From Dasypus novemcinctus (lineage: Eukaryota; Chordata; Mammalia; Cingulata; Dasypodidae), in NCBI RefSeq assembly GCF_030445035.2, contig NC_092216.1, positions 18,291,405 through 18,355,404 on the forward strand: a stretch of DNA of 64,000 nt. The letters run 5' to 3'. Shown piece after piece: positions 12,792 through 24,174 of this stretch; position 1 is the first letter of the stretch; the number at the start of each line of letters is the position of its first letter. The notes under the pieces are model-generated. The model had not been told where the DNA came from. It did not search any database and saw only the letters and a program-made list of their open reading frames with translations. A program made the translations under genes and the position numbers.

Positions 12792-14117
12792 ACAATCTTA
12801 AAATGGTGTGACAACAAAAATCTCAATTTGTGGATGAAATTCCAATGTGTCCATTCACAATTTGAGCTGCTTATGTTTTAGGCTGATATCTGATAGGAAA
12901 GCAGTTGGTTATTTACATGTACTTCATTTCCAAGTGAAAAGAAATGAAATTAAGCTCTTCTGGATTAAAGGAAAATGAGAATTTTTATCAACATCATCTT
13001 AATATATCATTGTAAATTTAAATATCTCAAGAAAAGAGAGTGAAGCAAAGAGCAAGCCATCCCAATCTGAATTCTAATTTAACCCTCTTAGCATAACCGA
13101 TTAGATCTGGAACTCAGGTCGGTGGGGTTTATTTGGGTAAATGTGTCAAAACTAATGTAAGGCCCCTGGAGGGAGAAAATTATGGACTGAGTTTTATATT
13201 AACTTCAGGGATTCAGTTGGTTATGAAGCAGCTCCTTCTTCCAACAATGTATAAGAAAGAAAATTTTCATTGCGATATTAAGACTATACTTTAAACGAAA
13301 ACCTAATTTTGTAATTTCCATTCATTAAGTCTTGATGTATTGTGTTACTTAGAAAAAGAAAAGTTTTCTTTGAAAAATGTTTTATAAGGTTGGCTTTTGT
13401 AGATGAAATCCTAAGAACACTGTCATCCTTTGAACTCTTGGTACAGCGATAGTAAGCAGAGTATTTCAGGATGTAATCTACACCCAGTCAAAAAGGAGAA
13501 AGGCCCTCTCATCCTTGGATTCTCTTCTCAGAGTGAAGAGACTTTGCTCATGAAGTCTCCTCTTTTACCTCAGCCCTTCATCAGGAAATCCCCTCTTTCA
13601 TCTCACTGGCCTGAATGGATCACACGGCATTGCTGAACCAATCGCTTTCAAAGGCAAAGCAACCAACCCTTTTCTCTTGCTTCTGAGACTTTCTACCTTC
13701 ATAGAAAGTGAAATTCTGTAGTGCACTCTTTTCAGCCTGGAGCGTCTGGGCACCCACTGCCCTTCCCAGTTACACCCTCTGTGAGGCACACGCCTGAGCG
13801 GCCTCACATCAGGCCCCCTCAGCCCGGGGCTGGGTGTGAGTTCACCTTCCCTGGGGTGGGAGCAGAGCAAAGCAAGGGTGGACAGAGGTGAGCGTGGGAG
13901 AAGGACTGGGGAGGGGAGATGGCAGGGAAGGATGGGTAGGCGGAGAGAACCCACTGTACTGTGCTCCTCAGAGATGCAGGCAGCACCCTTAGATGGCAGT
14001 ACGAGAGGAAAAGGAGGATGAGGGCGCACAGGGAAAACGCTGCTACCGCTGGAATTTAGTTGATGAGCTTTCAACAGCACTGTACTTAAAGCATGAAATA
14101 TATATTTAAGGACATTC
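12792..14117. other. No gene recognised
   Basis: AT-rich up to about 13700, then a GC-richer block at 13730-14040. No coding family was recognised. Confidence 0.45.
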
Positions 14118-14235
14118 TTGGGGTGAGTAGGGTGGGTGGGGTGTGGGGTATATGGGAACCTCTTATATTTTTTAATGTAACATGTTTTGTGATCTATGTT
14201 CTTTAAAAAAAGGCAAAAATTGAAAAAAAAAGGCG
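14118..14235 (+). mobile_element. Very short L1 3' end
   Basis: The segment holds only the last ~100 bases of the local L1 3' UTR: the G-rich run GGGGTGAGTAGGGTGGGTGG, then GGGAACCTCTTATATTTTTT, AATGTAAC and an A-rich tail. The order and wording match 7235-7325 and 30118-30233. This is an extreme 5' truncation. Confidence 0.7.
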
Positions 14236-15299
14236 AAACGTTTACTGTGCGCAAGTTGCCATCATGTAGGAATTTTTAAAGAATTTGGATCATTTATTAC
14301 TGGAAAACGTTTGAGGATTTCTACTCCATAAATGCATTGTCATATAATGAAAGTGCTCGGTGACCACAATATCTTGGAATTAAGATGTTTTACTTCTTCG
14401 GAGAGCCTGATACCTATCTTTGCATTAAATCTTAGAGAATTCTTTTTAGTTCTTAAAGAAATATAATACCGCCACCATTCTTAAGTCAGATAGCTATTAA
14501 GATGTGTATTAAAACATCCTAAATGTTTTCTTAAGTAATGTTAGATAACAACGTAATTGTATTACCTGGATACAGGATTATATCAGCACATGTAAACAGA
14601 TCATTTTCTAGAAACACAAAAAGGGCAGGGATGAACTTCATTGCCCTTACCCTAATAACCTGATACCAAAATTGCTTTACTTCAAACTCTTTAAATCAAG
14701 TAAAACTGTCTACTCATGTGCTTAGAGAGTTGTTTGCTCTAGATTTAATCTTAGAGCTTCTTAGACAATTTTCTAAAAGTTTGAACTTAGAGGTAAGATG
14801 TCATTTGATGCATTTGCTAATCATTCTCAACACATGACTACTCTGTTTAAATTTAGTTCTCTAAAAAGAAAGTTTTAGTGCTAACCTCATGTTCTTTGAA
14901 AATTCCTTGTATAGTTTTTCTGGGATTAACCTCCTGGGAGGAAATGGACTTCCCTGGTCTGCAACGAGAAAGGGAGGAATAGGTAGAGGGATAGCTAGAG
15001 TTGGGGTGGCCACTTCTACCGTCTACCTTCTGATGATTTATACATCATGGGATATTAAGGTTCAGCCAAGCAGGTGTCTGTACTATAATACATATTGCAG
15101 GCATGGTGAAGAAGAGACATAGAGGTGACAGACGGGGGCACTTATTAGAAAACAGAAGAAGTGTAATGCATCACTTTAAACCCCAAATGCAACTCTAATA
15201 AGGATTTACACAATCCTGGGAGGTCCCACGAGTCTTGAAACCTTCTCAAGGTTATTTATTATTAAATAAGTAAACAAATAAATATCTATTTGTTATTTT
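14236..15299. other. No gene recognised
   Basis: AT-rich DNA without recognisable genes or intact repeats. Confidence 0.45.
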
Positions 15300-15482
15300 G
15301 TTTTTAAAGATTTATTTACCTCATTTACTTTTTATGCTTTTTTTTTTAACCATCCCCCAGGTGATTTTCTCATCTGTCTGCTCATTGTTTGCTCACCTTC
15401 TCCAGAAGGCACCAGGAAACAAGCCCAGGACCTCCTGCATGGGAGGTGAGTGCCCAACAGCATGAGCCACATCTGCTCCCCT
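15300..15482 (-). mobile_element. Diverged tRNA-derived SINE, short
   Basis: On the minus strand the head reads GGAGCAGATGTGGCTCATG, followed by a B-box-like region and CCTCCCATGCAGGAGGTCC, and the left end carries the AAATAAATCTTTAAAAAC tail. The body is shorter and more diverged than the other SINE copies here, suggesting an older or internally deleted relative. Confidence 0.65.
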
Positions 15483-16146
15483 CAACAACCTTTAAAAATG
15501 CATTCTGTCACAAATGCAATGTGATATTTTTCCTCTTGGGTTGAACTGGACAAATTCATGGGCAGGGACCAGGCTGGGCTGATGAATACCTCAAGAACAC
15601 ATTTTCTGCTCTTAAGGAATAGGCAAGTGGGAAAAGAGATAGGATGTTCATACTGAACGTAGACCCAGGTTACGTGTGATACTTGCCAAATGGGTGGTAC
15701 CGCCAAGGCCATGGGATTCAGAATGAGGTGGCTCAGGAATGGCATCCCCAGGGTTTCGTGGGATGTGAAAAAGAAGAGTTGGTCCATAAAGGGGAGGTGA
15801 GGACTGAAGGGGCCAAGGCAGGCAGAAAGAATTTCATGATGGCAATTGGGGGTAGAAACTGGAGGAGAGGAAATGGATGCCATGTTTTCCTATGAATGGT
15901 TCCAGAGTTAAACTAGGATTTTACCAAATGAGGTTTTATATCCTGATTCTTCTCTAAGAGAGGACTGCTTAAAAAACAGAGACAAAAAACAAGGGTTTGA
16001 ATGTTTGTTTTCTCACTCTTTTTGTCCTTAGAATAGTGGAATGTTCTGTAGCCTTCTGCATATTGGTTCACTTTCCATGTCAGAATAGCCCTTTCTTGAG
16101 GAGATGATATCCCTCTGGAGTCTCTACACAACTCAAGGGCCATGAG
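15483..16146. other. No gene recognised
   Basis: No recognisable gene or intact repeat. The segment ends at the left copy of the GGGAATAATT direct repeat that flanks the next L1. Confidence 0.4.
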
Positions 16147-16156
16147 GGGAATAATT

Positions 16157-17905
16157 TGCTGGGAGATTTTTGATGATGGATTCAATCTCTTTAAATGGGA
16201 TTGGTTTGTTAAGTTCTTATACTTCTTATAGCATCAGTGTAGTTGGTTGTGCATTTCTAGGAATCTGTCCCTTTCAACTAGGTTGTCTAGTTTATTGGCA
16301 TACAATTTCTCATAATATGCTCTTATGATTCTTTTTACTTTTGTGGGGTCAGTCATAACTTTTCATTTCTGATGGTATTTACTTGCAGCTTCTCTCTTTT
16401 TTTCTTTGTTAGTCTAGCTAGGGGGTTGTCAGTTTTATTTATCTTCTGAAAACACCAGCTTTTGATTGTGTTGATTTTCTCTATTTTTTGTTCTCAATTT
16501 CATTTACTTCTGCTCTAATCTTTATTATTTCTTTCCTTCTCCTTTGGGATTGATTGTTTTTCTTTTCCTAGTTTCTCCAGTTCAACTAAATCTTTGAGTT
16601 TAGCTCATTCATCTTTTTTAATATAATTATTTAGGGCTAGAAATTTCCCTCTCAAGAGTATCCCATAAGTTTTGATAAGTTGTGTTCCTGTTTTACTGAT
16701 TTTACTTGCAATTTCTTCTTTGACCCACTGAATATTTATTTAGGAGTATGTTGTTCAGCCTCCACACATTTGCAGATTTCCTTTTATCCTGTCTATTTTT
16801 GATTTCCAGTTTTATTTCATTATGATCTGAGAAGGTGCTTTGTATAATTTCAATCTGCTCATATTTATTGAGAGCTGCATTGTACACTAACATGTGGTTT
16901 ATTCTGGAGAAAGATCCATGGGCACTTGAGAAGAACGTATAACCTGCAGAGTATGCATGCAGAGTTCTGTATATATGTCTGTTAGGTCTAACTCGTTTAT
17001 CATATTGTTAAAGTTCTCTGTTTCTTTGTTGATCTTCTGTCTAGTTGTTCTATCTAACAATGTGAGCGTGGTATTGAAATCTCCAACGATTATTGTAGAG
17101 AGGTCTACTTGCCCTTCAATTTTCCCAGAGTTTGTCTCATGTATTTTGGGGCACCCTGGTTAGGTGCCTAGATATTTATGACTGTTATATCTTCCTGGTG
17201 GATTGTTTCTTTTATTAATATATAATGGTCTTATGTATCTCTTATACCTTTTTTGCATTTAAAGTCTGTTTTGTCTGATAGTACAGCTATGCCTGCTCTT
17301 TTTTGGTTATAACTTGCATGGAGTATCTTTTTCCAACATTTCACTTTCAGCCATTTTGTATCCCTGGGTCTAAGGTGAGTTTTTTTAAAAAGATTTATTT
17401 ATTTAATTCCCGCCCCCCCAACCCCCTCCCCTGCCCCCGTTGTCTGTTCTCTGTGTTTATTTGCTGTGTCTTGATTCTTTGTCCGCTTCTGTTGTCGTCA
17501 GTGGCAGGGGAAGTGTGGGTGGTGCCATTCCTGGGCAGGCTGCACTTTCTTTCACGCTGGGCGGCTCTCCTTATGGGTGTACTCCTTGCGCGTGGGGCTC
17601 CCCTATGCGGGGGACACGCCTGCGTGGCAGGGCACTCCCTGCGTGCATCAGCACTGTGCATGGGCCAGCTCCATATGGGTCAAGGAGGCCTGGGGTTTGA
17701 ACCATGGACTTCCCATGTGGTAGACGGATGCCCTAACCACTAGGCCAAGTCCGTTTCCCCCTAAGGTGAGTTTCTTGTAAGCAGTATATGGATGGCTCGT
17801 GTTTTTTTTTCACCCATTCTGTCAACCTGTATCTTTTCATTGGGGAGTTGAATTCATTCACATTTAATGATGTTATTGGAAATACGCCATTTATTTCCAC
17901 CATTT
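16157..17905 (-). pseudogene. L1 ORF2p endonuclease-region remnant, split by a SINE
   Basis: Degenerate minus-strand sequence corresponds to the APE-type endonuclease region of L1 ORF2. A recognisable piece lies at 16893-16702 (STFSDHNEIKLEI, the SDH motif region, then WRLNNILLNK). Many stops and indels interrupt it. A SINE (17383-17760) sits inside it. The reverse transcriptase and Cys-rich C-terminus are absent. The start near 17905 is placed by comparison with the ATG at 53472 of the other L1 and is approximate. Confidence 0.75.
17383..17760 (-). mobile_element. tRNA-derived SINE (DAS-SINE type) inside an L1
   Basis: On the minus strand it has the head ACTTGGCCTAGTGGTTAGGG, the B box GGTTCAAACC, the shared body and the AAATAAATCTTTTTAAAA tail. 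The TSD CTAAGGTGAGTTT is perfect over 13 bases (17370-17382 and 17761-17773). It belongs to the GGCCCAG/AACAACAGAAGCGGAC-type subfamily. Confidence 0.95.
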
Positions 17906-18120
17906 TATTCTTTGGTTTTCCTATGTTATATCATAATTTTGTCTGTCTTTTTATTCTTTCAGGTAGCCTTTATGATATTTTTGCTCTCCTCTAAGCTTCT
18001 TTTTTCCTGTCTTTTTCTTTCAGATTTTAAGGCTTCATTTAATATTTCCTGCAAAGGTGGATTTTTTTTTTTTTTTGCAAACTCTCTTAGCTTCTGTTTG
18101 TTAATATTTTATATTCATCT

Positions 18121-18864
18121 TCATATTTGAAGGACAATTTTGCCGGATAAAGAATTCTTAGCTGGCAGCTTTTTATCTTTCAGTATCCTAATTGTATCAT
18201 ACCACTGTCTTCTTGCCTTCATGCTTTCTAAAGAGAAATCTGTGCTAAGTCTTACTGGATGTCCCTTGTACATGATGGTTTGCTTTTCCCTTGCTGTTCT
18301 GAGAATTTTCTCTTTATCTTTGACATTTGACATTCTGAGTAGTATGTGTCTTGGAGTAGGTCTATTTCGATTTATTCTGATTGGGGTACAGTGCGCTTCT
18401 TGGACATGTAAGTTCATTTCTTTCATAAGAGTTAGGGAATTTTCACCTATTATTTTCTCAAATACTCTTTCTGCCCCCTTTCCCCCTTCTCTTCTCTTTC
18501 TTGAACTCCTATGGCAAGTATGTTGTGTTTTGTGTTTTCATTCAACTCGCTGAGCCCCTAATAATTCTTTCCCATTCTTTTCTCTCTCAATTTTAATTTT
18601 TCTGTCTTTGGTATCACTTATTTTTTCTTCTATCATTTTGAATCTGCTGCTGTAGGACTCTAATGTGTTTTTTATCTCACTTCTTGAGTCTTTCATTCTC
18701 ATGAACTCTGTTACTTTTCTGTTCAGGATTTCAAATTCTTCTTTGTACTCACTCAATGTCTTCTTGATTTCATTTATCTGTTTAACCATATTGTCTTTCA
18801 ACTCATTAATTTGATTTTGGAAATTTGTGCACATCTCACTAATTAGTTCTCTCAAATTCTGCAT
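18121..18864 (-). pseudogene. L1 ORF1p remnant
   Basis: Two minus-strand segments in different reading frames match the L1 ORF1 RNA-binding chaperone. The N-terminal part (18864-18538) is coiled-coil-like, rich in Glu, Lys and Ile heptads (for example NQINELKDNMVKQINEIKK). The C-terminal part (18426-18121) contains the RRM/CTD signature RPTPRHILLRMSNVKDKEK and the ARRQWYD segment. ORF1p coats L1 RNA and is needed for retrotransposition. Frames are broken between the two parts, so no full product is possible. Confidence 0.85.
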
Positions 18865-19926
18865 CTCTTCTGGGGCTTTGATATATTACTTTTCTTGGAC
18901 CATATCTTCTGTTTTCTTAGTATGGCTCTTAATTTTTTGCTGATGTCTAGGCATCCAATAGGATGTAGTTTACTCAGATGCTCAATTTTTATCTCTTTTG
19001 TAGGGATATAGTGGTAAGAGGTCATGTGTTACCAGTGCTTTCTGATTCTTGGCTCAACCTGGATTGTTAGGATTGCATCTGCTGGTTGCTTAAAACTGGG
19101 CACTGCACCCATTAATTGGTTGTAGATACACTTCCTAGGGCCTTAGGAGGAAGGCTATAGAAGCTGGAAAATGCCTCTCATTTTTTATTTTATTTTTGCA
19201 TGCACTTCCTTAGTCTGCCAGCAGATGGCGCTCCTTGGCAGGACTCAATTCAATGCTCAGTAGAGTGTATTTCTTGCTGCACAGACCAGATTAATGTGAT
19301 ACAGATTCCTGTCTGGAGACTAGAAGCCTTGTAATTCAAACTTTCTCACACTGTTCTCCAGCTTTCTCTGGCAGCCCCCTCCCTTTTCCTGACTAGGAAA
19401 TAGTTCCACTTCCCTCTTAGTCCTCAACAATCAGTCCCAGTTAGTAGGGAAGGAGATTGGGAGGGTCGTATATAGTTAGCCCTTTGCTGGCTCCCAAGGC
19501 AAAAATGGCCCAGCCCCACCTGGCCTGGAAGGGCTGGTGGGGCACGGCAGACCAAATTTGTGGGTCACAAGCTGAGTCAGCCTTAGGCTGTGTCCCTCTC
19601 TCTCCCCTTTCCTGAGGTGGTGGATCCCTGGAGCCCCTCTGCCTGTAGTCGCAGGTCCAGAGGCCTGAGAATTCTGAAGGGACTTTGGTATGAGGGACGG
19701 CGCTGGCAGCAGCAGCCGCTGGTTTCAGTTCACAGTTCTGTGGCTGCAATTTCCCTCCTTTGACCCTCTCTCCTCTGGGCAGTGTCCGGCCTTCGCCTGG
19801 TGTCCCAAACCCTAGAAGATCTTTTTCTGGGATGTTTCAGCCTGTCCTCTAGTTATTTTTCTGGAGAAGAGAGTTCCTTATCTTTTTAGTCCACCATCTT
19901 CCCAGAAGTTCCCAAAGGGAATAATT

Positions 19927-21489
19927 AAGACACAAAATTTAATTCCCCTTATACATATTTGAAATAGATTTTCCGATGACTGCGTTGTTTAATTAAATGA
20001 ATAAAAAAGGGTGTTGTGATTTCAGAAATGTGGGGTCTCCCCATGGTTGACCATTTGACCCACTAAGTAATGATGTGGCCTTGCTCTATGAAGCTGCTCT
20101 CTGGACAGGGAGTACATTAAAGCAACATCTAAATGGACAAGAATTAAATATATGATCAGTGCCCTTTTGTCTAGAGAATATTGTAATAAGATATCTGTAC
20201 CACAATTAGCATTAGGTTTATTGTGTTGCATATTCTTTGGTGTCTTTAAAACAATCTTTGAAGCCATCTTTTAACAGGTGTTCATCTCTCTTAGCAATTA
20301 CAGTGCTCAGACAGAGCTTGAGGGCAATCAACTGGAGCTCATGCTCTAGTTCATTTGATAAAATGGTGCAGTAAGACCATGAAGCAGCCCCTAGCTACGG
20401 GAAATTCCCATCCTTCCCTCAAAGAAAAAGGGTTATTTTATAGCACTTATTTGTACAGGTATTTCCAAGAGATGAACTCAGGGTGACCTTGGCACCTCCC
20501 AGATAATTGGAGCTGTTATATAAATGAGAACATGTTGTAAAAACATATAGAAGACAGTCACGTTGTAACTTCTGCAATGCACAGCTGTTATATCATAGCA
20601 ACATTTTCCTCATTATTTGCTGCAGTAAATACAAATTGGAGCCAGGAATGACTACCTTTAACATAAATAACATGGCCAGCTGCTCCTACTAAGAAAGCCA
20701 AAGTGCACACCATTTTCTAATATGTCTCAGGCTTGACACAGCTCTGCCTTCTTTCAGGTGAGAACCCTGTGTTTGCTTCCTCTTTCAGTCTCTCAGGACT
20801 TCTGAGTTCAAAGGTCCTAGAGCATGAGAAGCTGCAGACTTCCAGGGTCAGGGGCCCCGATGCAAGCAGGCCATGCATCTGAAGGTAAGGCTGAAGGGGC
20901 GGTAGGAGCATGTGTCACCTGCACAACTTTGTGTACAGGAATATGGAGGGTTTGAGACGCTGCCCCGAAATTCCGTAGACTTCTCCCAGGGCTGGACCTT
21001 CAGCCCACGTGGGCTCTCTGTGCCTCGGGCCCAGGTGGGGTTTTGAGGGATGTCTTCAGGGGTACCTTGGGTTTTGGGTGATTGCTGAAGGAAGTCCACA
21101 GTCTGCAAGGCAGACTGATGCTCATTACAAGATGGAGACCAGGCAGGGGTTTGGGGCAGAACACACAGTTATTTCTACAGCAAGGTGTAAAGATGGACAC
21201 TCATAGTAAAACTGAAGTTAAAACAATGCTTTAGTCACCATCTATTTTTTTTCTTAAAAGGGGGGCGGGACAGTAGTCTTACTTGGTTCTTTACATTGAC
21301 CTGCAGCTATTGGAATCCTTACACTATTATGTAAAGTTTACTTGAATCACCCTAACATTTATATAGGAATCTCTTATATTATACGTAAGGTTTTCTATAA
21401 ATCTGGAAACAAGACTTTTGAACGTTTTCTGTGGTTCTTCTAAATTATCTTTGTATAACAGAAATACAAGTCAACATTTGAGGCACTGA
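19927..21489. other. No gene recognised
   Basis: No recognisable coding sequence or intact repeat. The stretch at 20750-21190 is GC-richer but shows no conserved family. Confidence 0.45.
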
Positions 21490-21715
21490 TGAAATTATTA
21501 AAGTTCTAGGCACCACGTTAAAAAAGTAAGAAACCAATGAAATTCATTTACTATTATATTTTATTTAACCCAATATATACAAAATATTATTTCAACAGGT
21601 AATCAACATAAAACTGATAGGGATCGTTTACGTTCCTTTTATTCATATTAAGTCTCTGAGACACGGGGTGCATTTTATACTTGGGGCACCAGGCTTTAAG
21701 TGCTGAACAATCACA

Positions 21716-22328
21716 TGTGGGAGGAGGGGCACCCGGCTTGCCTCAGTGGCAAACAGTGCAGCAAGTGGTGACACCGCCTCTGCCCACTGGGCCTAGACAA
21801 GGTGACCACACCTGATTAGGCCTTTGCTGCTAACGGCTAGCCGGCACCACCCTCCCCCTTCCTATCTCCCGCCTAGCCCAGCTCTCACTTCCGCTCCCCC
21901 CTCCCTTAAACCTAATCTCTTAGTACGCTGTTTGCCCAGCAACAGCTTCAGCCTATCAAGAGTTAGCACATACTCTACTGGCCAATCACTAGCCCAATGC
22001 CAGAACATTGCCTTATATGGAAACAGCATTTGCCCTAGCCAATCAGAACCCACCACACCACTCCCCAATCCTATAAATCTGCATCCCCCTCCGTAATAGA
22101 CCAGACTTGTGCCATCAGCCTGTCTCCGCGACTCCTTCCTGGGTCGTGCACCCTCCACGCCTTCAGAGCCCCCGAGGGAAGCCTCAGCGGCCATACGAGG
22201 CTTTCTTCCCCACGCCAGGGACCCCTCTCGTCCCACAACGGGACCCCACTCGTCCCTTAACAGGGACCCCGCTCGTCCCACAACGGGACCCCACTCGTCC
22301 CATAACAGGGACCCCATCTCATCCCTCA
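21716..22328 (+). repeat. 5' LTR of the mini-provirus
   Basis: TG...CA ends over 613 bases. A TATA-like TATAAAT lies at 22072-22078. CCAATCA-type boxes occur upstream (near 21980 and 22040). The U5 end holds five tandem units of 22-23 bases (see separate entry). It drives genomic RNA synthesis in an intact virus; here it could act only as a promoter remnant. Confidence 0.92.
22217..22328 (+). repeat. U5 tandem repeat, 5 units of 22-23 bases
   Basis: Units follow the pattern (A)GGGACCCC-N-CTCGTCCC-NN-AAC, alternating 23 and 22 bases, and run to the LTR end. The 3' LTR has six units at 23298-23432. Confidence 0.9.
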
Positions 22329-22330
22329 AC

Positions 22331-22348
22331 TGGCGCCCAATGTGGGGC
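22331..22348 (+). other. Primer binding site, tRNA-Lys1,2 type
   Basis: TGGCGCCCAATGTGGGGC lies two bases after the 5' LTR end. The familiar Lys1,2 site has C where this has T at position 11. This is the site where a host tRNA primes minus-strand DNA synthesis. Confidence 0.9.
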
Positions 22349-22796
22349 CAAAGCAACCCCACCACTGCACCGCTCCGAGGAAAACGCCTCACAACCATTC
22401 TGGATCCCAGGCCGAAACATCAAACCTGCCACCGCAGCCGAAACTAGGGAGGAGGAAGCGCCACCGCTTGAAGGCCCTACAGCGTCGGGAACCCCACAAA
22501 ATGCCTCCCAGCCGCTCTGGATCCCCGGGAGAAACATCAAATCTGCCACGGGCCAGCAGTAGGTCCCAATGATGGATGATGAGAGCACTCGCCCATCGGA
22601 TGGAGAGGCTGAACGTGGCCGCGGATCCAGTTCATGACACCCTCCTCCTCGGACAGCTAGTACAGCTTGCTGTCCACACATTGGCTTCAAACAAGAAACC
22701 TAAAAATCTATGCTCTCTCCTGCTTAGCCCTGTTCCCCTCCGCGTCCTCCCCCCCCAACGTCGAGAGCCCCGGCATATTAAAAACAAAGGGGGAGA
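22349..22796 (+). pseudogene. Internal remnant with a duplicated integrase C-terminal tail and purine tract
   Basis: In one frame, a peptide of the form QPFWIPGRNIKPAT (around 22393-22434) is followed about 100 bases later by QPLWIPGRNIKSAT (around 22510-22551) and a stop. The large provirus integrase ends with a similar QPLWVPGRYIRPAT, so this is a twice-present integrase end, showing a partial duplication plus deletion of everything from gag to most of pol. A ~220-base tail of unclear origin follows, then the polypurine tract AAAACAAAGGGGGAGA immediately before the 3' LTR. Confidence 0.8.
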
Positions 22797-23432
22797 TGTG
22801 GGAGGAGGCGCACCCGGCTTGCCTCAGTGGCAAACAGTGCGGCAAGAGGTGACACCGCCTCTGCCCACTGGGCCTAGACAAGGTGACCACACCTGACTAG
22901 GCCTTTGCTGCTAACGGCTAGCCGGCACCGCCCTCCCCCTTCCTATCTCCCGCCTAGCCCAGCTCTCACTTCCGCTCCCCCCTCCCTTAAACCTAATCTC
23001 TTAGTACGCTGTTTGCCCAGCAACAGCTTCAGCCTATCAAGAGTTAGCACATACTCTACTGGCCAATCACTAGCCCAATGCCAGAACATTGCCTTATATG
23101 GAAACAGCATTTGCCCTAGCCAATCAGAACCCACCACACCACTCCCCAATCCTATAAATCTGCATCCCCCTCCATAATAGACCAGACTTGTGCCATCAGC
23201 CTGTCTCCGCAACTCCTTCCTGGGTCGTGCACCCTCCACGCCTTCGGAGCCCCCGAGGGAAGCCTCAGCGGCCATACGAGGCTTTCTTCCCCACGCCAGG
23301 GTCCCCTCTCATCCCACAACGGGACCCCACTCATCCCTTAACAGGGACCCTGCTCGTCCCACAACGGGACCCCACTCATCCCACAACAGGGACCCCACTT
23401 GTCCCATAACAGGGACCCCGTTTCGTCCCTCA
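22797..23432 (+). repeat. 3' LTR of the mini-provirus
   Basis: 636 bases, near-identical to the 5' LTR, with TATAAAT at 23153-23159. The length difference of 23 bases is one extra U5 repeat unit (six versus five). Confidence 0.92.
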
Positions 23433-23475
23433 ATCACATGTGGCAGGTGGCCCCGCATTTGACAGCACTAGTCCA

Positions 23476-24174
23476 GAACACAGTGGGTGTGGTTGGAAAT
23501 ACTAAGAAACTGCTCCCTGCCCCAGCCTCAGCCTCCTCCCAATACAACCATTCACAGAAGGGATTCAGGGTAGAAAGGGCCTGCTTAGGATTTTATACTA
23601 CTGATTTAATGCAGGCACTTACTAAAGTTAATCTCTACTTCTAATCACAAGATCTTCACCCCAAATTCCCTATGTCACATTAGGCATTTCTTGGAACTAT
23701 TTAGGGAGTGAACTTTTTGAGAGATAAATGTGCACACTGAATGAATTTGACCTCAGGGACAGATCCTCTTGTTTAGGATGAGCCAATTTGAATCATTCTC
23801 CAGGGTACTGTGCTTATCTTGGAAAAGGTCAGATCATCTAAGGGGAAACCAGCATGGAACTTTTCATCTGAAGGTGTGTGCTGAGTCCCATGGAAACAGA
23901 GCTGGCAGGTACCTAATATGTCACCTAACACATTCTCCTCTTTTGCTAGTCAAAAAAGAAAGCAAATGGATCTCTGGGAATATGATCAAATCACCCAGAA
24001 CTCTGAAATTTATTTTAAAATTAAACAAGCTCTACCCAACATTTTAGATATTTGTTGTGCTAAAACGTAGTAAAAATACATAATTATGTAAGTAAAGCAA
24101 GGGCTTCCAAATTTACTCTAACATGCTTTTCCTGTAACCTTTTTTAATTTTCTTTTTTAAAAATTTATTTCTTT
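23476..24174. other. No gene recognised
   Basis: AT-rich DNA without recognisable gene or intact repeat. Confidence 0.4.

Larger units (their letters stand above)
16157..19916 (-). mobile_element. Old L1 with 5' UTR, ORF1 and the start of ORF2; 3' half missing
   Basis: Read on the minus strand, the element starts near 19916 with a TTCTGGGAAGATGGTGG-type L1 5' end, which resembles the YY1-bearing start of other L1s. It then runs through a 5' UTR of about 1 kb, a broken ORF1 and an ORF2 endonuclease region, and stops abruptly near 16157 in the linker before the reverse transcriptase. There is no poly(A) at that end. A 10-base direct repeat, GGGAATAATT, lies at 16147-16156 and 19917-19926. A SINE with its own TSD interrupts ORF2. 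ORF2 corresponds by eye to the L1 at 52100-53470. Confidence 0.82.
21716..23432 (+). mobile_element. Internally deleted class II mini-provirus
   Basis: The layout is LTR (21716-22328), two-base gap, primer site (22331-22348), a 448-base internal remnant, a purine tract, and LTR (22797-23432). The flanking TSD is perfect: ATCACA at 21710-21715 and 23433-23438. Six-base duplications are typical of betaretrovirus-like (class II) integrases. The primer site matches the tRNA-Lys1,2 type at 17 of 18 positions. No gag, protease, reverse transcriptase or complete env remains. By eye the LTRs differ by roughly a dozen substitutions plus one repeat unit, so it is older than the provirus at 40224. Confidence 0.93.
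21490..23475. mobile_element. Ancient hAT MITE split by a mini-provirus
   Basis: The left part (about 21490-21715) contains ATTTTATTTAACCCAATATA, CAAAATATTATTTCAACAGG and TAAGTGCTGAACAATCACA. The right part (from 23433) continues as TGTGGCAGGTGGCCCCGCAT followed by a GACAGCAC end. Together they read like a common mammalian hAT MITE related to the one at 11090, with the CACATGTGGC word cut by the inserted provirus. Outer limits are approximate. Confidence 0.6.
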
